Notes: generated by a model not told the origin, from the letters alone. A stretch of DNA of 64,000 nucleotides from Brenneria roseae subsp. roseae (GCF_003115845.1 NZ_KZ819024.1:248001-312000); one strand, 5' to 3'; positions 1-12,640 are shown, counted from the first letter of the stretch. Translations and numbers: made by a program.

Positions 1-143
1 TAAAGCAGCAGGCACGGCTGATGAAGATCAATGGTACAAACCATTTGACCTTGCGATTCCTCATTCAGCGTTTCCCGATAACGGGTTGGTACGGCAAGCC
101 GCCCCTTGCTGTCGAGGTTAACCAGCGTAGCCCCACGAAACAT
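1..143 (-). CDS. mraZ: MraZ transcriptional regulator, N-terminal part (gene runs off the window)
   Basis: Only the first 47 codons lie in the window; the gene continues leftwards off the edge. The N-terminus reads [20 protein letters not shown], the first AbrB-like swapped-hairpin repeat of MraZ. MraZ is a ring-forming DNA-binding protein that represses its own promoter at the head of the division and cell wall (dcw) cluster. The ATG at 143-141 is preceded by GAAGGAG at good spacing. An MraZ-type operator and a promoter lie just upstream (172-244), which supports both identity and start. In E. coli cra also lies upstream of mraZ; here alaE is inserted between them. Confidence 0.95.
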   Translation of the reverse strand, partial: MFRGATLVNLDSKGRLAVPTRYRETLNEESQGQMVCTIDLHQPCLLL

Positions 144-171
144 GCGTGAATTACTCCTTCATAACCTTTTT

Positions 172-196
172 CACCACTTTATCCCACAAATCCCCA
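172..196 (-). promoter_or_regulatory. MraZ operator: three TGGG-type direct repeats
   Basis: On the minus strand the site reads TGGGG-5 nt-TGGGA-5 nt-TGGTG, three repeats at exact 10-nt steps (plus-strand cores at 192-196, 182-186 and 172-176). This is the layout known for MraZ binding in enterobacteria. The third repeat is degenerate. It lies between the predicted transcription start and the mraZ start codon, so bound MraZ would repress the dcw operon. Confidence 0.85.
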
Positions 197-207
197 CATT
201 GAAGAGT

Positions 208-244
208 GTACGGAGGGTATTAAAACCTTGTCAAGCCAGAGCGG
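208..244 (-). promoter_or_regulatory. Predicted sigma-70 promoter of mraZ and the dcw cluster
   Basis: Minus-strand -35 TTGACA (244-239), an 18-bp spacer, then -10 TACACT (220-215), with a start expected near 208. It sits directly upstream of the MraZ repeats. The -35 is perfect and the -10 matches 4 of 6. Confidence 0.75.
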
Positions 245-1000
245 GCGTGCTTTGGAATTATTTCTATATGATTCTTGGCTGCCATGAGGGGAAAAAGAAT
301 AGCGGTGAAGAATTAATAAAGATTAACGTCATGAAAATTTAAGAGAAATTCGCTGATTAAATAAGATCGCTTAAAGATATAGCAATAATTTCATGCTGGC
401 CGATTATTTTTCCTGTCACAGGATGATACCAAATATAAACCTTTCCAGAATAGTCTTAGTCCGCCTAAGGCCTTGCATCACAAGGCTTTCGCTTGGCATG
501 TACAATTATACCGCAGTTGTTAACATTTGCTCAACGTCACATATCTGACATTGTCATCGTCGATTCTTTATTAATCAGTCGATTTACTTTAATTTACGTT
601 TTTTAACGAGCTAAATCAGTCAGCAAAAAAGGAAACCTCCATTTTGGCTGACACGGAATAAATAGCGCCGCTCATATCCGTTTTCGCGCCATCAAAAAGA
701 GAATGGGTATAACTCACCATTTTTTGCCGGCCATACCTCCCTTTCTTTAACGCTATTTTTCTAACCGCTGCACCTGGCGGCGTAACAACAGCAACCATTT
801 GTTAAAAAACAACTTTTAACCGGGATAGCGCGGTAAATACGTAAAAAATTGGCGAATCGAATATAAAGTAGCGAAAAAGCTGACCACGAAGTCAAAAATA
901 AAAATTTATAGCTACTTATTTATCCAATTAGTAGTGATGTAAACTACACATAACTTATAAAGCAAAAATAAAAACCTTTATTAAGCGTCATTACCTGATT
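245..1000. other. Long AT-rich intergenic region between mraZ and alaE
   Basis: About 750 bases with no gene I can support. The regulatory DNA of mraZ is at its left end and that of alaE presumably at its right. Short open frames occur at 106-342 (+) and 616-798 (-), but they lack ribosome binding sites and recognisable products. An imperfect A/T palindrome (GTTAAAA, 6 nt, TTTTAAC) lies near 802-821. I see no tRNA or clear terminator. Confidence 0.5.
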
Positions 1001-1033
1001 TTTATCCTAGGCTTCGATTCGGAGTGAACTGGT

Positions 1034-1474
1034 ATGTTTTCCCCTACGTCAAGATTGCGCAGTGCAACAGCAGATACCTTTGCATTAGTCGTGTATTGCT
1101 TCATCACCGGCATGATAATCGAGATGGTGTTGTCCGGCATGAGTTTTGAACAGTCGCTTTCGTCAAGACTGTTATCCATTCCTGTCAATATTGCTATTGC
1201 CTGGCCCTATGGCATTTATCGCGATCGCATCCTGCATTTTGCCAGACACCACGGTTCAAACCACTTCATCGTGCGTAATCTGGCCGATCTGTTCGCCTAT
1301 GTCAGTTTTCAGTCCCCGGTCTATGCTGCCATCCTCTGGACCATTGGCGCTGACTCATCACAAATGCTGACTGCGGTTACCAGTAATGCAGTGATTTCGA
1401 TGGTGATGGGCATCCTGTACGGATATTTTCTGGAATACTGCCGTCGGCTTTTCCGAGTGACCGTCTCAGGATAA
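1034..1474 (+). CDS. alaE: L-alanine exporter AlaE
   Basis: 146 aa, close to E. coli AlaE (149 aa). It is a small inner-membrane exporter that lowers intracellular L-alanine. Visible hallmarks are the N-terminal [17 protein letters not shown], the conserved GMSFEQS and [16 protein letters not shown] stretches, [15 protein letters not shown], and a C-terminal [11 protein letters not shown]. About four hydrophobic segments can be drawn (roughly 15-35, 45-65, 90-105, 115-137). The start has a clear CGGAG ribosome binding site about 9 nt upstream. In E. coli alaE lies elsewhere; here it is inserted between mraZ and cra and runs against both. A hairpin just after the stop is shared with cra. Confidence 0.93.
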   Translation: MFSPTSRLRSATADTFALVVYCFITGMIIEMVLSGMSFEQSLSSRLLSIPVNIAIAWPYGIYRDRILHFARHHGSNHFIVRNLADLFAYVSFQSPVYAAILWTIGADSSQMLTAVTSNAVISMVMGILYGYFLEYCRRLFRVTVSG

Positions 1475-1507
1475 AAGAAAAGCGCCATACGTCAGGAGTA
1501 TGGCGCT
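1471..1507 (-). terminator. Terminator of cra, possibly bidirectional
   Basis: A perfect 10-bp stem, AGCGCCATAC (1481-1490) with GTATGGCGCT (1498-1507), and a 7-nt loop. On the minus strand it is followed by TTTTCTTTTA, so it best terminates cra. It lies only 7 nt beyond the alaE stop and may also end alaE. Confidence 0.75.
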
Positions 1508-1526
1508 ATAAGAATAAAAGCGGAAT

Positions 1527-2531
1527 TTAGTGCCGGCTGAGTGAACCGCGGCGATACAGATTACGTCGGATACGATTCAAGCCAGGCTTCGGTTTTTTCG
1601 GTTCATCCAGACTCGCCAGAACCAACTCCAACACACGCTCGGCCACTTCACGATGACGCTGAGCAACCGACAATACCGGACATTCCAGATAATCCAGTAG
1701 TTCATTATCGCCAAAGGTCGCGATAGCCAGATTACTCGGTAAACGTCCGCTTTGTTTCAGCGTCACATCCATCACGCCCTGCAACAGCGGGAAAGCCGTG
1801 GTGAACAGCGCCTTCGGCATCGGGTGATCTTTAAGATAGTCAGCAAATGCCGCCGCTGCCGCTACGCGTTCATAGCTATTGGCATAAAGATAATTAACCT
1901 CCCGGGGATCATCCGCCCAAGCCTGACGAAACCCCTGTTCGCGCAGAAAACTGACGGAAAGCTCCGGTAATGCGCCGAGATACAGGACAGACTCTGCCGG
2001 TATTTTCCTGAGTTCCTGAGCCAGCATTTCGGCGTCTTCCAGATCGGCGCCCACCACACTGGTAAAATGCTCACGGTCCAACGCCCTGTCCAATGCAATA
2101 ATCGGCAGGCTGTTATTCGCCCAGCGTTGATAGAACGGATGCTCAGGCGGCAACGCCGTGGAGACGATGATCGCATCAACCTGGCGTTGCAGCAGGTGTT
2201 CGATGCAGCGCATTTCATTATCAGGTTGATCTTCAGAGCAGGCGATCAACAGTTGGTAGCCACGTTGCCGCGCCTGACGTTCCAGATAATTGGCAATTCG
2301 CGTATAGCTGGTATTTTCCAGATCCGGAATAACGAGCCCAATAGAACGCGTACGTCCGGCACGTAATCCAGCAGCAACAGCATTGGGATGATAATTGTAC
2401 TTTCTAACCACAGCCATGACTTTCTCAACGGTCTTATCGCTGACGCGATATTGCTTGGCTTTCCCGTTAATCACATAGCTGGCGGTAGTGCGTGAAACAC
2501 CCGCAAGACGCGCGATTTCATCCAGTTTCAC
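1527..2531 (-). CDS. cra: Catabolite repressor-activator Cra (FruR)
   Basis: 334 aa, the same length as E. coli Cra. It is a LacI/GalR-family regulator that senses fructose 1-phosphate or fructose 1,6-bisphosphate and switches carbon flow between glycolysis and gluconeogenesis. The N-terminal LacI-type HTH (about 1-46) begins [19 protein letters not shown]; the rest is the periplasmic-binding-like effector domain with [15 protein letters not shown] near the C-terminus. The start is GTG (2531-2529) after GAGGGG, as in E. coli. It follows ilvIH in the same direction after a strong terminator, so it is probably its own transcription unit. Confidence 0.97.
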   Translation of the reverse strand: MKLDEIARLAGVSRTTASYVINGKAKQYRVSDKTVEKVMAVVRKYNYHPNAVAAGLRAGRTRSIGLVIPDLENTSYTRIANYLERQARQRGYQLLIACSEDQPDNEMRCIEHLLQRQVDAIIVSTALPPEHPFYQRWANNSLPIIALDRALDREHFTSVVGADLEDAEMLAQELRKIPAESVLYLGALPELSVSFLREQGFRQAWADDPREVNYLYANSYERVAAAAAFADYLKDHPMPKALFTTAFPLLQGVMDVTLKQSGRLPSNLAIATFGDNELLDYLECPVLSVAQRHREVAERVLELVLASLDEPKKPKPGLNRIRRNLYRRGSLSRH

Positions 2532-2748
2532 GTTAACCCCTCAGTAAGCCGGATAAATAAAATAGCGATGACCATAAGCTCATCATGGATATCGCGTAGA
2601 TCTAACAGCAGAAGTTGCCGAACGGCAACCGCTTTTATCATATCGCCTTCAGATTTCAAGCGCCGTGATGTTGGTTGAACCGGTCCGTTCTCTCCTTTTC
2701 CACGTGTTGAAATCTATTGGTATAGATAGGATATAGCAGGGAAAAATT

Positions 2749-2785
2749 AAGAGGCTCGATATATATTTATATTATCGAGCCTCTT
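2749..2785 (-). terminator. Rho-independent terminator of ilvIH
   Basis: A 13-bp perfect stem, AAGAGGCTCGATA (2749-2761) with TATCGAGCCTCTT (2773-2785). On the minus strand it is followed by AATTTTT. It lies 27 nt beyond the ilvH stop. Confidence 0.85.
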
Positions 2786-2811
2786 AAGGGAAAAAGCAGC
2801 GAAAAATAAAA

Positions 2812-3303
2812 TTAACGCATGATCTTATCGCCACGGGCGACGCCAACGATACCAGAACGCGCCACTTCCACGATTTCCGCCACTTCACGCACGGCGTTCA
2901 GGAACGCATCCAGTTTATCGCTGGTGCCGGCCAGTTGGACGGTATACAGCGAAGACGTCACGTCGACAATCTGTCCGCGAAAAATATCGGTGCAACGTTT
3001 CACTTCCTCACGCCCGTATCCCGTTGCCTGTAATTTGACCAGCATGATTTCACGTTCGACGTGGGATCCCTGCACTAACTCACTGACACGCAGCACATCC
3101 ACCAATTTATGCAGTTGCTTCTCGATCTGCTCCAGCACTTTCTCATCACCAACGGTCTGAATCGTCATGCGCGATAGCGTTGGATCGTCGGTAGGCGCAA
3201 CCGTCAGGCTTTCAATATTGTAGCCACGCTGTGAAAACAGACCGATAACACGTGACAATGCACCTGATTCATTTTCAAGTAATACTGATAAAATCCGACG
3301 CAT
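2812..3303 (-). CDS. ilvH: Acetolactate synthase III, regulatory subunit IlvH
   Basis: 163 aa, identical in length to E. coli IlvH. It is the small subunit of acetohydroxyacid synthase III and carries the valine-feedback ACT domain. [20 protein letters not shown] opens the ACT domain (about 1-75), with GYNIESLTV typical of valine-sensitive small subunits. The C-terminal half (about 80-163) is the ALS small-subunit domain. It starts 2 nt after the ilvI stop, so the pair is translationally coupled. Confidence 0.97.
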   Translation of the reverse strand: MRRILSVLLENESGALSRVIGLFSQRGYNIESLTVAPTDDPTLSRMTIQTVGDEKVLEQIEKQLHKLVDVLRVSELVQGSHVEREIMLVKLQATGYGREEVKRCTDIFRGQIVDVTSSLYTVQLAGTSDKLDAFLNAVREVAEIVEVARSGIVGVARGDKIMR

Positions 3304-3305
3304 GA

Positions 3306-5024
3306 TCAGGTCCTCTCCGTTTTGCTAAGCCACATTTCATCCATTGCGCCACCGCGAATCTGCATAGGATAAACATGCTCACTGCTGTCGATCTTGACAT
3401 CGACAAACACCAGACGATTTTTCTGCGCCAGCGCCTGCGCCAATTTTTCTTCCAGTTCATCCGGCGTATTAATGGAAATACCGATATGTCCGTAAGCCTC
3501 GGCCAGCTTCACAAAATCCGGCAGAGATTCCATATAGGAGTTGGAGTGGCGGCCTGAATAAATCATATCCTGCCATTGCTTTACCATGCCCAGAAAACGG
3601 TTGTTCAGATTAACCACCACAACAGGCAAGTCATACTGCAACGCGGTAGACAGCTCCTGAATATTCATCTGGATACTGCCGTCGCCGGTCACACAGACAA
3701 CGGTTTCTTCCGGCAGAGCAAGTTTGATCCCCAACGCCGCGGGCAGACCGAATCCCATGGTTCCCAATCCACCGGAGTTCACCCAGCGGCGAGGCAAATC
3801 AAAGGGATAATAAAGCGCGGCAAACATCTGATGTTGGCCCACGTCTGATGCGATATATGCGTTACCGTCCGTCAGGCGGTACAGCGCTTCAATCACGGCC
3901 TGTGGCTTGATGCTGTCGCTTTCGGTGCTGTATTTCAGACAATGCCGGGCACGCCATTGCTCAATGTTCTGCCACCAGTCACGCAACGCGTCAAACTGCT
4001 GTCTGGTTTCATCCTGAGCCAGCAATTCGAGCATCAGACCCAGTACCTGTTTGGCGTCACCCACAATCGGAATATCCGCACTTACCGTTTTGGAAATTGA
4101 TGCGGGATCGATATCGATGTGCAGAACGGTAGCATTAGGACAATATTTCGTCAGATTATTGGTCGTGCGATCGTCAAAACGCACGCCAACCGCAAAAATA
4201 ACATCGGCGTGATGCATCGCCATGTTGGCTTCATAAGTACCGTGCATACCCAGCATGCCGAGACATTGGCGATGCGTCCCCGGAAAGCCGCCCAGCCCCA
4301 TCAGTGAACAGGTAACGGGAATATTGAGCTGCTCGGCAAACGCCAGAAGCTCCTCGTGACAACCGGAATTGATAACCCCGCCGCCGCTGTAGATAACCGG
4401 TTTTTCAGCCGCCAGCAGCGTTTGCAATGCGCGGCGAATCTGTCCTTTATGTCCCTGAACCGTCGGGTTATAGGAACGCATGCTGACATGATCGGGATAA
4501 ACGTAAGGCAATTTGTTGGCCGGATTCATCACATCCTTCGGCAAATCCACCACCACCGGGCCAGGACGACCGCTGGACGCCAGATAAAACGCTTTCTTCA
4601 GTACCGTCGGTACATCTTCCGCCTGTTTGACCAGAAAACTGTGCTTCACGATCGGCCGGGAAATTCCCACCATGTCGCATTCCTGAAATGCATCGTAGCC
4701 AATCAGCGATGTCGCCACCTGACCGGACAGCACGACCATCGGAATTGAATCCATATAGGCAGTCGCAATACCGGTAATCGCATTGGTTGCGCCGGGACCA
4801 GACGTTACCAGCACTACGCCGACGTCGCCCGTGGCACGCGCATAGCCATCGGCCATATGGACCGCACCCTGTTCGTGGCGCACCAAAATATGTTCAATGC
4901 CACCGACCGTATGCAGGGCATCGTAAATATCCAGTACGGCACCGCCGGGATAGCCGAACACATGTTTTACGCCCTGATCGATCAACGATCGAACCACCAT
5001 CTCGGCGCCTGACAACATCTCCAT
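3306..5024 (-). CDS. ilvI: Acetolactate synthase III, catalytic subunit IlvI
   Basis: 572 aa (E. coli 574). It is a ThDP- and FAD-dependent enzyme that condenses two pyruvates, or pyruvate and 2-oxobutyrate, in the first common step of valine, leucine and isoleucine synthesis. The N-terminal PYR domain has the catalytic Glu51 in RHEQ; a central FAD domain follows, and the C-terminal PP domain has the ThDP/Mg motif [12 protein letters not shown]. The operon ilvIH is followed by cra. The 5' region (5025-5442) is AT-rich, compatible with Lrp control as known in E. coli, though I did not resolve individual Lrp sites. Confidence 0.97.
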   Translation of the reverse strand: MEMLSGAEMVVRSLIDQGVKHVFGYPGGAVLDIYDALHTVGGIEHILVRHEQGAVHMADGYARATGDVGVVLVTSGPGATNAITGIATAYMDSIPMVVLSGQVATSLIGYDAFQECDMVGISRPIVKHSFLVKQAEDVPTVLKKAFYLASSGRPGPVVVDLPKDVMNPANKLPYVYPDHVSMRSYNPTVQGHKGQIRRALQTLLAAEKPVIYSGGGVINSGCHEELLAFAEQLNIPVTCSLMGLGGFPGTHRQCLGMLGMHGTYEANMAMHHADVIFAVGVRFDDRTTNNLTKYCPNATVLHIDIDPASISKTVSADIPIVGDAKQVLGLMLELLAQDETRQQFDALRDWWQNIEQWRARHCLKYSTESDSIKPQAVIEALYRLTDGNAYIASDVGQHQMFAALYYPFDLPRRWVNSGGLGTMGFGLPAALGIKLALPEETVVCVTGDGSIQMNIQELSTALQYDLPVVVVNLNNRFLGMVKQWQDMIYSGRHSNSYMESLPDFVKLAEAYGHIGISINTPDELEEKLAQALAQKNRLVFVDVKIDSSEHVYPMQIRGGAMDEMWLSKTERT

Positions 5025-5442
5025 GGGTTTGCCTCTTTTGTTCAGAAAGCGAATACGCTTCTGTATTGACAGGGGAAATCCCCGTACTCACATTGATTTA
5101 ATACTGTTAACGTTTATGCCTGTCATCATTTCAGATTACAGGTGTATTGCCGCCCGCCGTCCGAAATCAGTCTGGCGCAAGCCACGCTTAATAGCATGAC
5201 ATTTTAATAAAACGGGGCTTTAAATATAACTAATTACAATAACGCCAGATTCTGATGCAGGCAAACAGCAAAACCCGTCCTACTTTAAGGGGAAAACCGG
5301 GAATGAATCGCAGAAAGAGCAAGAATTAAGATAAAACGCTGATGAGTGACCTTCGAGCCTGAAAAATCTGCCACGAAGGCCATAAATTACAGAGTGAAAT
5401 CTTGATACCGAAAATTAACGATTCGGGTTCCGCAACACGGCC
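5025..5442. other. Intergenic region upstream of ilvI
   Basis: About 420 bases between the acyl-CoA ligase gene and ilvI, both on the minus strand. It must hold the ilvIH promoter and leader. In E. coli the region upstream of ilvI carries several Lrp sites and then leuO. I find no leuO remnant, no leader peptide and no strong terminator here. Confidence 0.5.
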
Positions 5443-7248
5443 TCAGGACTCCGAATACATGGCGTCGATTTCCAACCGGTAGCGCTGATTAATCACCTTA
5501 CGACGCAGTTTCAACGTTGGCGTAAGCTCGCCCTCCTCCATCGAAAACGGTACCGGCAGCAGAGTAAATTTTTTCACCTGTTCAACGCGGGATAACTCTT
5601 TTTGCATCTCGCGCAGGCGCTGCTCGAATAATTCGATAATATGGCTATGCCGCAGCAGTTCCAGACGATCGTGATATTTCAGATTAACGGAGCGGGCATA
5701 TTCTTCCAATGCTTCAAAGCAAGGAACAATCAAGGCGGAGACGTACTTGCGTGTATCTGCAATAATCGCGACCTGATCAATGAAGCGATCCTGTCCCAAC
5801 GTTCCCTCCAGATGCTGCGGCGCGATATATTTTCCGCCCGAGGTCTTCATCAAATCTTTCAGACGTTCCGTGATGAACAGATTACCGTCCGCATCCAACT
5901 CGCCGGCATCACCGGTTTTGAGCCAGCCATCATCGGTAAAGACTTCAGCCGTTTCCTGCGGGCGATGAAAATAACCGCGCATCACCGTGGCGCCGCGCAC
6001 CTGGATTTCGTTATCCACACCGATACGAACGTCAATCTCCGGCAAGGGAGTCCCAATCGATCCTAAACGGAAATGCTGCTCTTCCCAGCAGGAAACCGTC
6101 GCACAGGTTTCCGTCATACCGTACCCGTATACGATACGCACGCCCATCGACAGGAAGAACTGGATGATATTGTCATCCAATCGTGCGCCGGCTGCCGGCA
6201 TGAAACGGATCTGCCCGCCTAAAAGCTGGCGCAATTTACCAAGAACCAGACGATCGGCATAACGATGCATGATGCTGCGCAGCATACCAGGACGCCTTCC
6301 CGCACGGCGCATCTGACAAACGGCTTGTCCCTGAGCGATAGCCCAGCGGAACAAATGCTGGCGATACCAGGGCGCCTGAGCCACTTTTTCATGGACGGCG
6401 CTGTACACTTTCTCGTAGAAGCGGGGAACAGCACACATCATTGTCGGTTTAACCGCCTGCATGGCATCACGAACCAGATTGGTGTCACTGAGATACACAT
6501 TCTGCGCACCGCTATGCATGATGAAAAAGCTCCAGGCGCGTTCAAACACATGGGATAACGGCAGGAAGCACAGCGAACGGTCAGCATCAGAGACGCTCAG
6601 GCGCCGCTCGTGGAGTTTAAGTTGCATCGCCATATTAGCGTAATCCAGCATCACGCCTTTGGGTTCACCCGTTGTGCCCGAGGTATAAATCAGCGTGAAC
6701 AAATCACTGAGTTCGCGGTTATCAATGCGGTTTTGCAGTTCGCCATGCCAGAACTCTTCCACAGCCTGAGATTCAAATTCACCCAGGGTAACGGCAATGT
6801 CGCAATCGCGTAAATCCACACCATCCTCCATCACAATGATGTTACGCAGTTGCGGACAGATGTCGCGTAACGCCAGCAGCGCATCGAACTGCGTCTGGCT
6901 ACCGACAAAAATGGTGTGGATATCGGCATCATTAATGATAAATGCGGCCTGCGACGCGGTATTGGTGGCATAAATAGGCACGCTGATGGCCCGCAGGTGC
7001 AGCAGGGATAAATCGGCGAGCGCCCAGTTCATCGAATTGTGAGAGAAAATGGCGACGCTTTCCTGCACCTCCAGTCCCAATGCCAGTAATGAACTGGCAA
7101 TCCGCCGGATGCGCTGGCCTGCCTGTGACCAGGTGAGCTGTTTCTCTTCGGCTGATGCCCATTCACGTAACGCGATGCGCCCAGAGCAATGCGCGATCTG
7201 ATGTTGTACCCGGTGTACCATATGGTATGGCTGTAAAGGATTATTCAT
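5443..7248 (-). CDS. AMP-forming long-chain acyl-CoA synthetase family protein
   Basis: 601 aa from the chosen start (MNNPLQPYH); an in-frame ATG 25 codons upstream gives 626 aa but adds an atypical basic/hydrophobic extension. It is an ANL-superfamily enzyme that activates a carboxylate to acyl-AMP and then acyl-CoA. It shows the P-loop-like YTSGTTGEPKGVML (about 180-195), YGYGMTETCA, the TGDAGELDADGNLFITER hinge region and a C-terminal domain with LKLRRKVI. The closest family is the bacterial FadD15/long-chain-fatty-acid-CoA ligase group; the substrate cannot be read from the sequence. It occupies the place of leuO in E. coli. Neither start has a strong ribosome binding site. Confidence 0.85.
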   Translation of the reverse strand: MNNPLQPYHMVHRVQHQIAHCSGRIALREWASAEEKQLTWSQAGQRIRRIASSLLALGLEVQESVAIFSHNSMNWALADLSLLHLRAISVPIYATNTASQAAFIINDADIHTIFVGSQTQFDALLALRDICPQLRNIIVMEDGVDLRDCDIAVTLGEFESQAVEEFWHGELQNRIDNRELSDLFTLIYTSGTTGEPKGVMLDYANMAMQLKLHERRLSVSDADRSLCFLPLSHVFERAWSFFIMHSGAQNVYLSDTNLVRDAMQAVKPTMMCAVPRFYEKVYSAVHEKVAQAPWYRQHLFRWAIAQGQAVCQMRRAGRRPGMLRSIMHRYADRLVLGKLRQLLGGQIRFMPAAGARLDDNIIQFFLSMGVRIVYGYGMTETCATVSCWEEQHFRLGSIGTPLPEIDVRIGVDNEIQVRGATVMRGYFHRPQETAEVFTDDGWLKTGDAGELDADGNLFITERLKDLMKTSGGKYIAPQHLEGTLGQDRFIDQVAIIADTRKYVSALIVPCFEALEEYARSVNLKYHDRLELLRHSHIIELFEQRLREMQKELSRVEQVKKFTLLPVPFSMEEGELTPTLKLRRKVINQRYRLEIDAMYSES

Positions 7249-7430
7249 CTGTAAAAAACTATTGATCCAGAGAAGGATGGATAGAGAAATGTGCCTGAAA
7301 AATTTTAGCGTACAGTTGTACATTATTTTGGCTGCAGTCTACCGGTATGGTTTAAAACCGCAACGATCTTTCAGGCATAAATAGCGGGTCATCGATAGCT
7401 TACTTGACCCACGTCACACTAAACCAGTAG

Positions 7431-7466
7431 TTGACATACCCATAGAAATAAAGTACCAATAGTGCA
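7431..7466 (+). promoter_or_regulatory. Predicted leu operon promoter
   Basis: -35 TTGACA (7431-7436), a 17-bp spacer, then -10 TACCAA (7454-7459), with a start expected near 7466. It lies about 28 nt before the leuL start. The -35 is perfect and the -10 weak. Confidence 0.6.
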
Positions 7467-7493
7467 ATATCGAATTTCAGATGACGAGACATC

Positions 7494-7577
7494 ATGTTCA
7501 ATTTCACTTTCCTACTAGGCCTACTACTAAACGCATCTACGTTGCGCGGTATGCTGGTGGGTAAAATTCTGAACTGA
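7494..7577 (+). CDS. leuL: leu operon leader peptide LeuL
   Basis: 27 codons, ATG to TGA. It contains a run of leucine codons (residues 7-8 and 10-12), nearly all the rare CTA: two, a Gly, then three. In E. coli four adjacent rare leucine codons serve as the leucine sensor. The peptide ends LVGKILN and an in-frame TGA precedes its start codon. A textbook terminator follows 21 nt downstream and then leuA. Ribosome stalling at the CTA codons when charged tRNA-Leu is scarce should prevent terminator formation. Confidence 0.9.
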   Translation: MFNFTFLLGLLLNASTLRGMLVGKILN

Positions 7578-7594
7578 TTTCACGCCACCCAATA

Positions 7595-7625
7595 AAAACC
7601 CGCGCCGATGCGCGGGTTTTTTTTT
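7595..7625 (+). terminator. leu operon attenuator
   Basis: A 7-bp GC-only core, CCCGCGC (7599-7605) with GCGCGGG (7610-7616), loop CGAT, then nine T (7617-7625); flanking A/T pairs extend the stem. It lies between leuL and leuA, so it is the transcription attenuator. Confidence 0.92.
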
Positions 7626-7666
7626 ACTCGCCGGGCGCCAAGTAAATACGATAAGGAATCAAACCG

Positions 7667-10353
<2,687 letters not shown>

Positions 10354-10355
10354 CC

Positions 10356-11756
10356 ATGGGTAAGACGTTATATCAAAAATTGTTCGATGCGCATGTCGTC
10401 TACGAAGCGCCGAATGAAACGCCTCTGCTGTATATCGACCGTCATCTGGTGCACGAAGTGACCTCGCCACAGGCGTTTGACGGCCTGCGGGCGAAGGGGC
10501 GTAAGGTTCGTCAGCCGGGTAAAACCTTCGCCACCATGGATCACAACGTTTCCACCCAGACCAAAGATATCAATGCCTGTGGTGAAATGGCCCGTATTCA
10601 GATGCAGGAACTGATTAAAAACTGCGCTGAATTTGACGTACAGCTGTATGACCTGAATCACCCGAATCAGGGGATCGTCCACGTTATCGGCCCGGAACAG
10701 GGGATGACGCTGCCGGGGATGACCATCGTCTGTGGCGACTCCCACACCGCCACGCACGGCGCCTTCGGTTCTCTGGCCTTTGGTATCGGCACATCGGAAG
10801 TTGAGCATGTTCTGGCGACGCAGACCCTGAAACAGGGCCGCGCCAAAACCATGAAGATCGAAGTGGCGGGCGATGCCGCGCCGGGAATTACCGCCAAAGA
10901 CATCGTGCTGGCGATTATCGGTAAAACCGGCAGCGCGGGCGGTACCGGCCATGTGGTTGAATTCTGCGGTAAGGCCATTCAGGCGCTGAGCATGGAAGGT
11001 CGTATGACGCTGTGCAACATGGCGATTGAAATGGGCGCCAAAGCCGGTCTGGTCGCACCGGATGAAACCACGTTCAATTATCTGAAAGGACGTCAATTTG
11101 CGCCGAAAGGCACGGATTGGGATGCGGCAGTCGCCTACTGGAGCACGCTGAAGTCAGACAACGACGCGCAGTTCGATACCGTTGTCACGCTGGATGCGGC
11201 CCAGATAGCACCTCAGGTTACCTGGGGCACCAATCCGGGTCAGGTTATCGCCGTCGATCAGATCATTCCGTTCCCTGAATCGTTCATCGATCCGGTAGAA
11301 CGCGCTTCCGCCGCCAAGGCGCTGGCCTATATGGATTTACAACCCGGCATTAGGCTGACAGACGTTGCGATTGATAAGGTGTTTATCGGCTCCTGCACCA
11401 ATTCGCGTATCGAAGACCTGCGCGCGGCGGCCGAGATTGCCAAAGGACGCAAGGTTGCTCAGGGCGTTCAGGCCATCGTGGTACCTGGCTCAGGCCCGGT
11501 TAAAACCATGGCGGAACTGGAAGGACTGGATAAAGTGTTTATCGAAGCCGGTTTCGAATGGCGTCTGCCCGGTTGTTCAATGTGTCTGGCGATGAACAAT
11601 GACCGTCTGAACCCCGGCGAACGCTGCGCATCAACCAGTAATCGTAACTTTGAAGGGCGTCAGGGCCGTGCCGGACGCACCCATCTGGTGAGCCCGGCGA
11701 TGGCCGCTGCGGCGGCGGTGACGGGGCATTTTGCCGATATCCGCGAGTTGAATTAA
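10356..11756 (+). CDS. leuC: Isopropylmalate isomerase, large subunit
   Basis: 466 aa, the E. coli length. With LeuD it forms the [4Fe-4S] isopropylmalate isomerase that interconverts 2- and 3-isopropylmalate. Cluster ligands are visible in [14 protein letters not shown] (first Cys) and [13 protein letters not shown] (other two). The aconitase-type signature [12 protein letters not shown] lies near 130. It starts 2 nt after leuB and is followed by leuD 13 nt downstream. Confidence 0.97.
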   Translation: MGKTLYQKLFDAHVVYEAPNETPLLYIDRHLVHEVTSPQAFDGLRAKGRKVRQPGKTFATMDHNVSTQTKDINACGEMARIQMQELIKNCAEFDVQLYDLNHPNQGIVHVIGPEQGMTLPGMTIVCGDSHTATHGAFGSLAFGIGTSEVEHVLATQTLKQGRAKTMKIEVAGDAAPGITAKDIVLAIIGKTGSAGGTGHVVEFCGKAIQALSMEGRMTLCNMAIEMGAKAGLVAPDETTFNYLKGRQFAPKGTDWDAAVAYWSTLKSDNDAQFDTVVTLDAAQIAPQVTWGTNPGQVIAVDQIIPFPESFIDPVERASAAKALAYMDLQPGIRLTDVAIDKVFIGSCTNSRIEDLRAAAEIAKGRKVAQGVQAIVVPGSGPVKTMAELEGLDKVFIEAGFEWRLPGCSMCLAMNNDRLNPGERCASTSNRNFEGRQGRAGRTHLVSPAMAAAAAVTGHFADIRELN

Positions 11757-11769
11757 GAGAGAGACCAAC

Positions 11770-12372
11770 ATGGCTAAATTTACGCAACATACCGGTCTGG
11801 TGGTTCCTCTGGATGCCGCTAACGTCGATACCGACGCCATCATTCCAAAACAGTTTCTGCAAAAGGTCACACGAACCGGTTTTGGTCAGCACTTGTTTAA
11901 CGACTGGCGTTTTCTGGATGAAGCCGGTCAGGAACCCAATCCTGATTTCGTGCTGAATAAGCCACGCTATAAAGGCGCCAGTATTCTGCTGGCGCGTGAA
12001 AACTTTGGCTGTGGTTCATCGCGCGAGCATGCGCCGTGGGCGCTGACCGATTACGGCTTCAACGTGGTGATCGCACCGAGTTTTGCCGATATTTTTTACG
12101 GTAACTCGTTCAATAACCAACTGCTGCCGGTCACGCTGAGCGAAGAAGATATTGATACGCTGTTTAAACTGGTCGACGGTGAAGAAGGCATTACTTTCAC
12201 CGTAGATCTGGAGAACCAGACCGTATTGGCCGGTGGGAAAAGCTATCCATTTGAAATCGACAGCTTCCGCCGTCACTGCATGATCAACGGGCTGGACAGT
12301 ATTGGGCTGACGCTGCAACACGAAGCGGCCATTGCCGATTACGAGCAAAAACAGCCGTCGTTCCTGCATTGA
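11770..12372 (+). CDS. leuD: Isopropylmalate isomerase, small subunit
   Basis: 200 aa (E. coli 201). It is the swivelling aconitase-D-like domain that completes isopropylmalate isomerase. Hallmarks are [20 protein letters not shown] near the N-terminus and the substrate loop [14 protein letters not shown] near 78-91. It is the last gene of leuABCD. A GC-rich hairpin (CCGCCCCTG at 12401-12409 with CAGGGGCGG at 12433-12441) follows the stop but lacks a T tract. Confidence 0.97.
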   Translation: MAKFTQHTGLVVPLDAANVDTDAIIPKQFLQKVTRTGFGQHLFNDWRFLDEAGQEPNPDFVLNKPRYKGASILLARENFGCGSSREHAPWALTDYGFNVVIAPSFADIFYGNSFNNQLLPVTLSEEDIDTLFKLVDGEEGITFTVDLENQTVLAGGKSYPFEIDSFRRHCMINGLDSIGLTLQHEAAIADYEQKQPSFLH

Positions 12373-12400
12373 TCTGATACGTTTCGCTCCTCGCTAAAAA

Positions 12401-12441
12401 CCGCCCCTGACGCTGGACATGATTTCTGGCGGCAGGGGCGG
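12401..12441 (+). terminator. Hairpin after leuD, possible end of the leu operon
   Basis: A 9-bp GC-rich stem (12401-12409 with 12433-12441) and a 23-nt loop, 28 nt after the leuD stop. No T tract follows, so it may be an mRNA-stabilising or rho-related hairpin rather than an intrinsic terminator. Confidence 0.4.
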
Positions 12442-12607
12442 CCAATCCGTAACGCCGTTCAGGCTTTCATGCCATTTACCCATAAATAAACCTTGTGTTC
12501 CGCTATCTTTCCCCCGGTAATAATATTTGCGAAGCGACACGCAGTATTTTATTTATTACAACCAATTGATAAATAAATTACACTTCATTCTGATTTAACA
12601 CTCACGC

Positions 12608-12640
12608 ACTGTTGACATTGGTCAACAGTGCAATTACCCT
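12608..12640 (+). promoter_or_regulatory. Promoter with palindromic operator for the HicA-like/HTH module
   Basis: A perfect inverted repeat, ACTGTTGAC-ATTG-GTCAACAGT (12608-12629), overlaps a -35 TTGACA (12612-12617). A 17-bp spacer then leads to -10 TACCCT (12635-12640). The start codon of the small ORF follows about 23 nt later. A palindrome embedded in the promoter core is the usual arrangement for autoregulated toxin-antitoxin operons; the binding protein is inferred to be the downstream HTH protein. Confidence 0.65.

Noticed and set aside
106-342. 78-codon plus-strand frame upstream of mraZ
   Set aside because: It overlaps mraZ, its promoter and its operator; no ribosome binding site; composition not protein-like.
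616-798. 60-codon minus-strand frame in the mraZ-alaE gap
   Set aside because: No ribosome binding site and no recognisable features.
10368-11096. 242-codon frame antisense to leuC
   Set aside because: Shadow of leuC.
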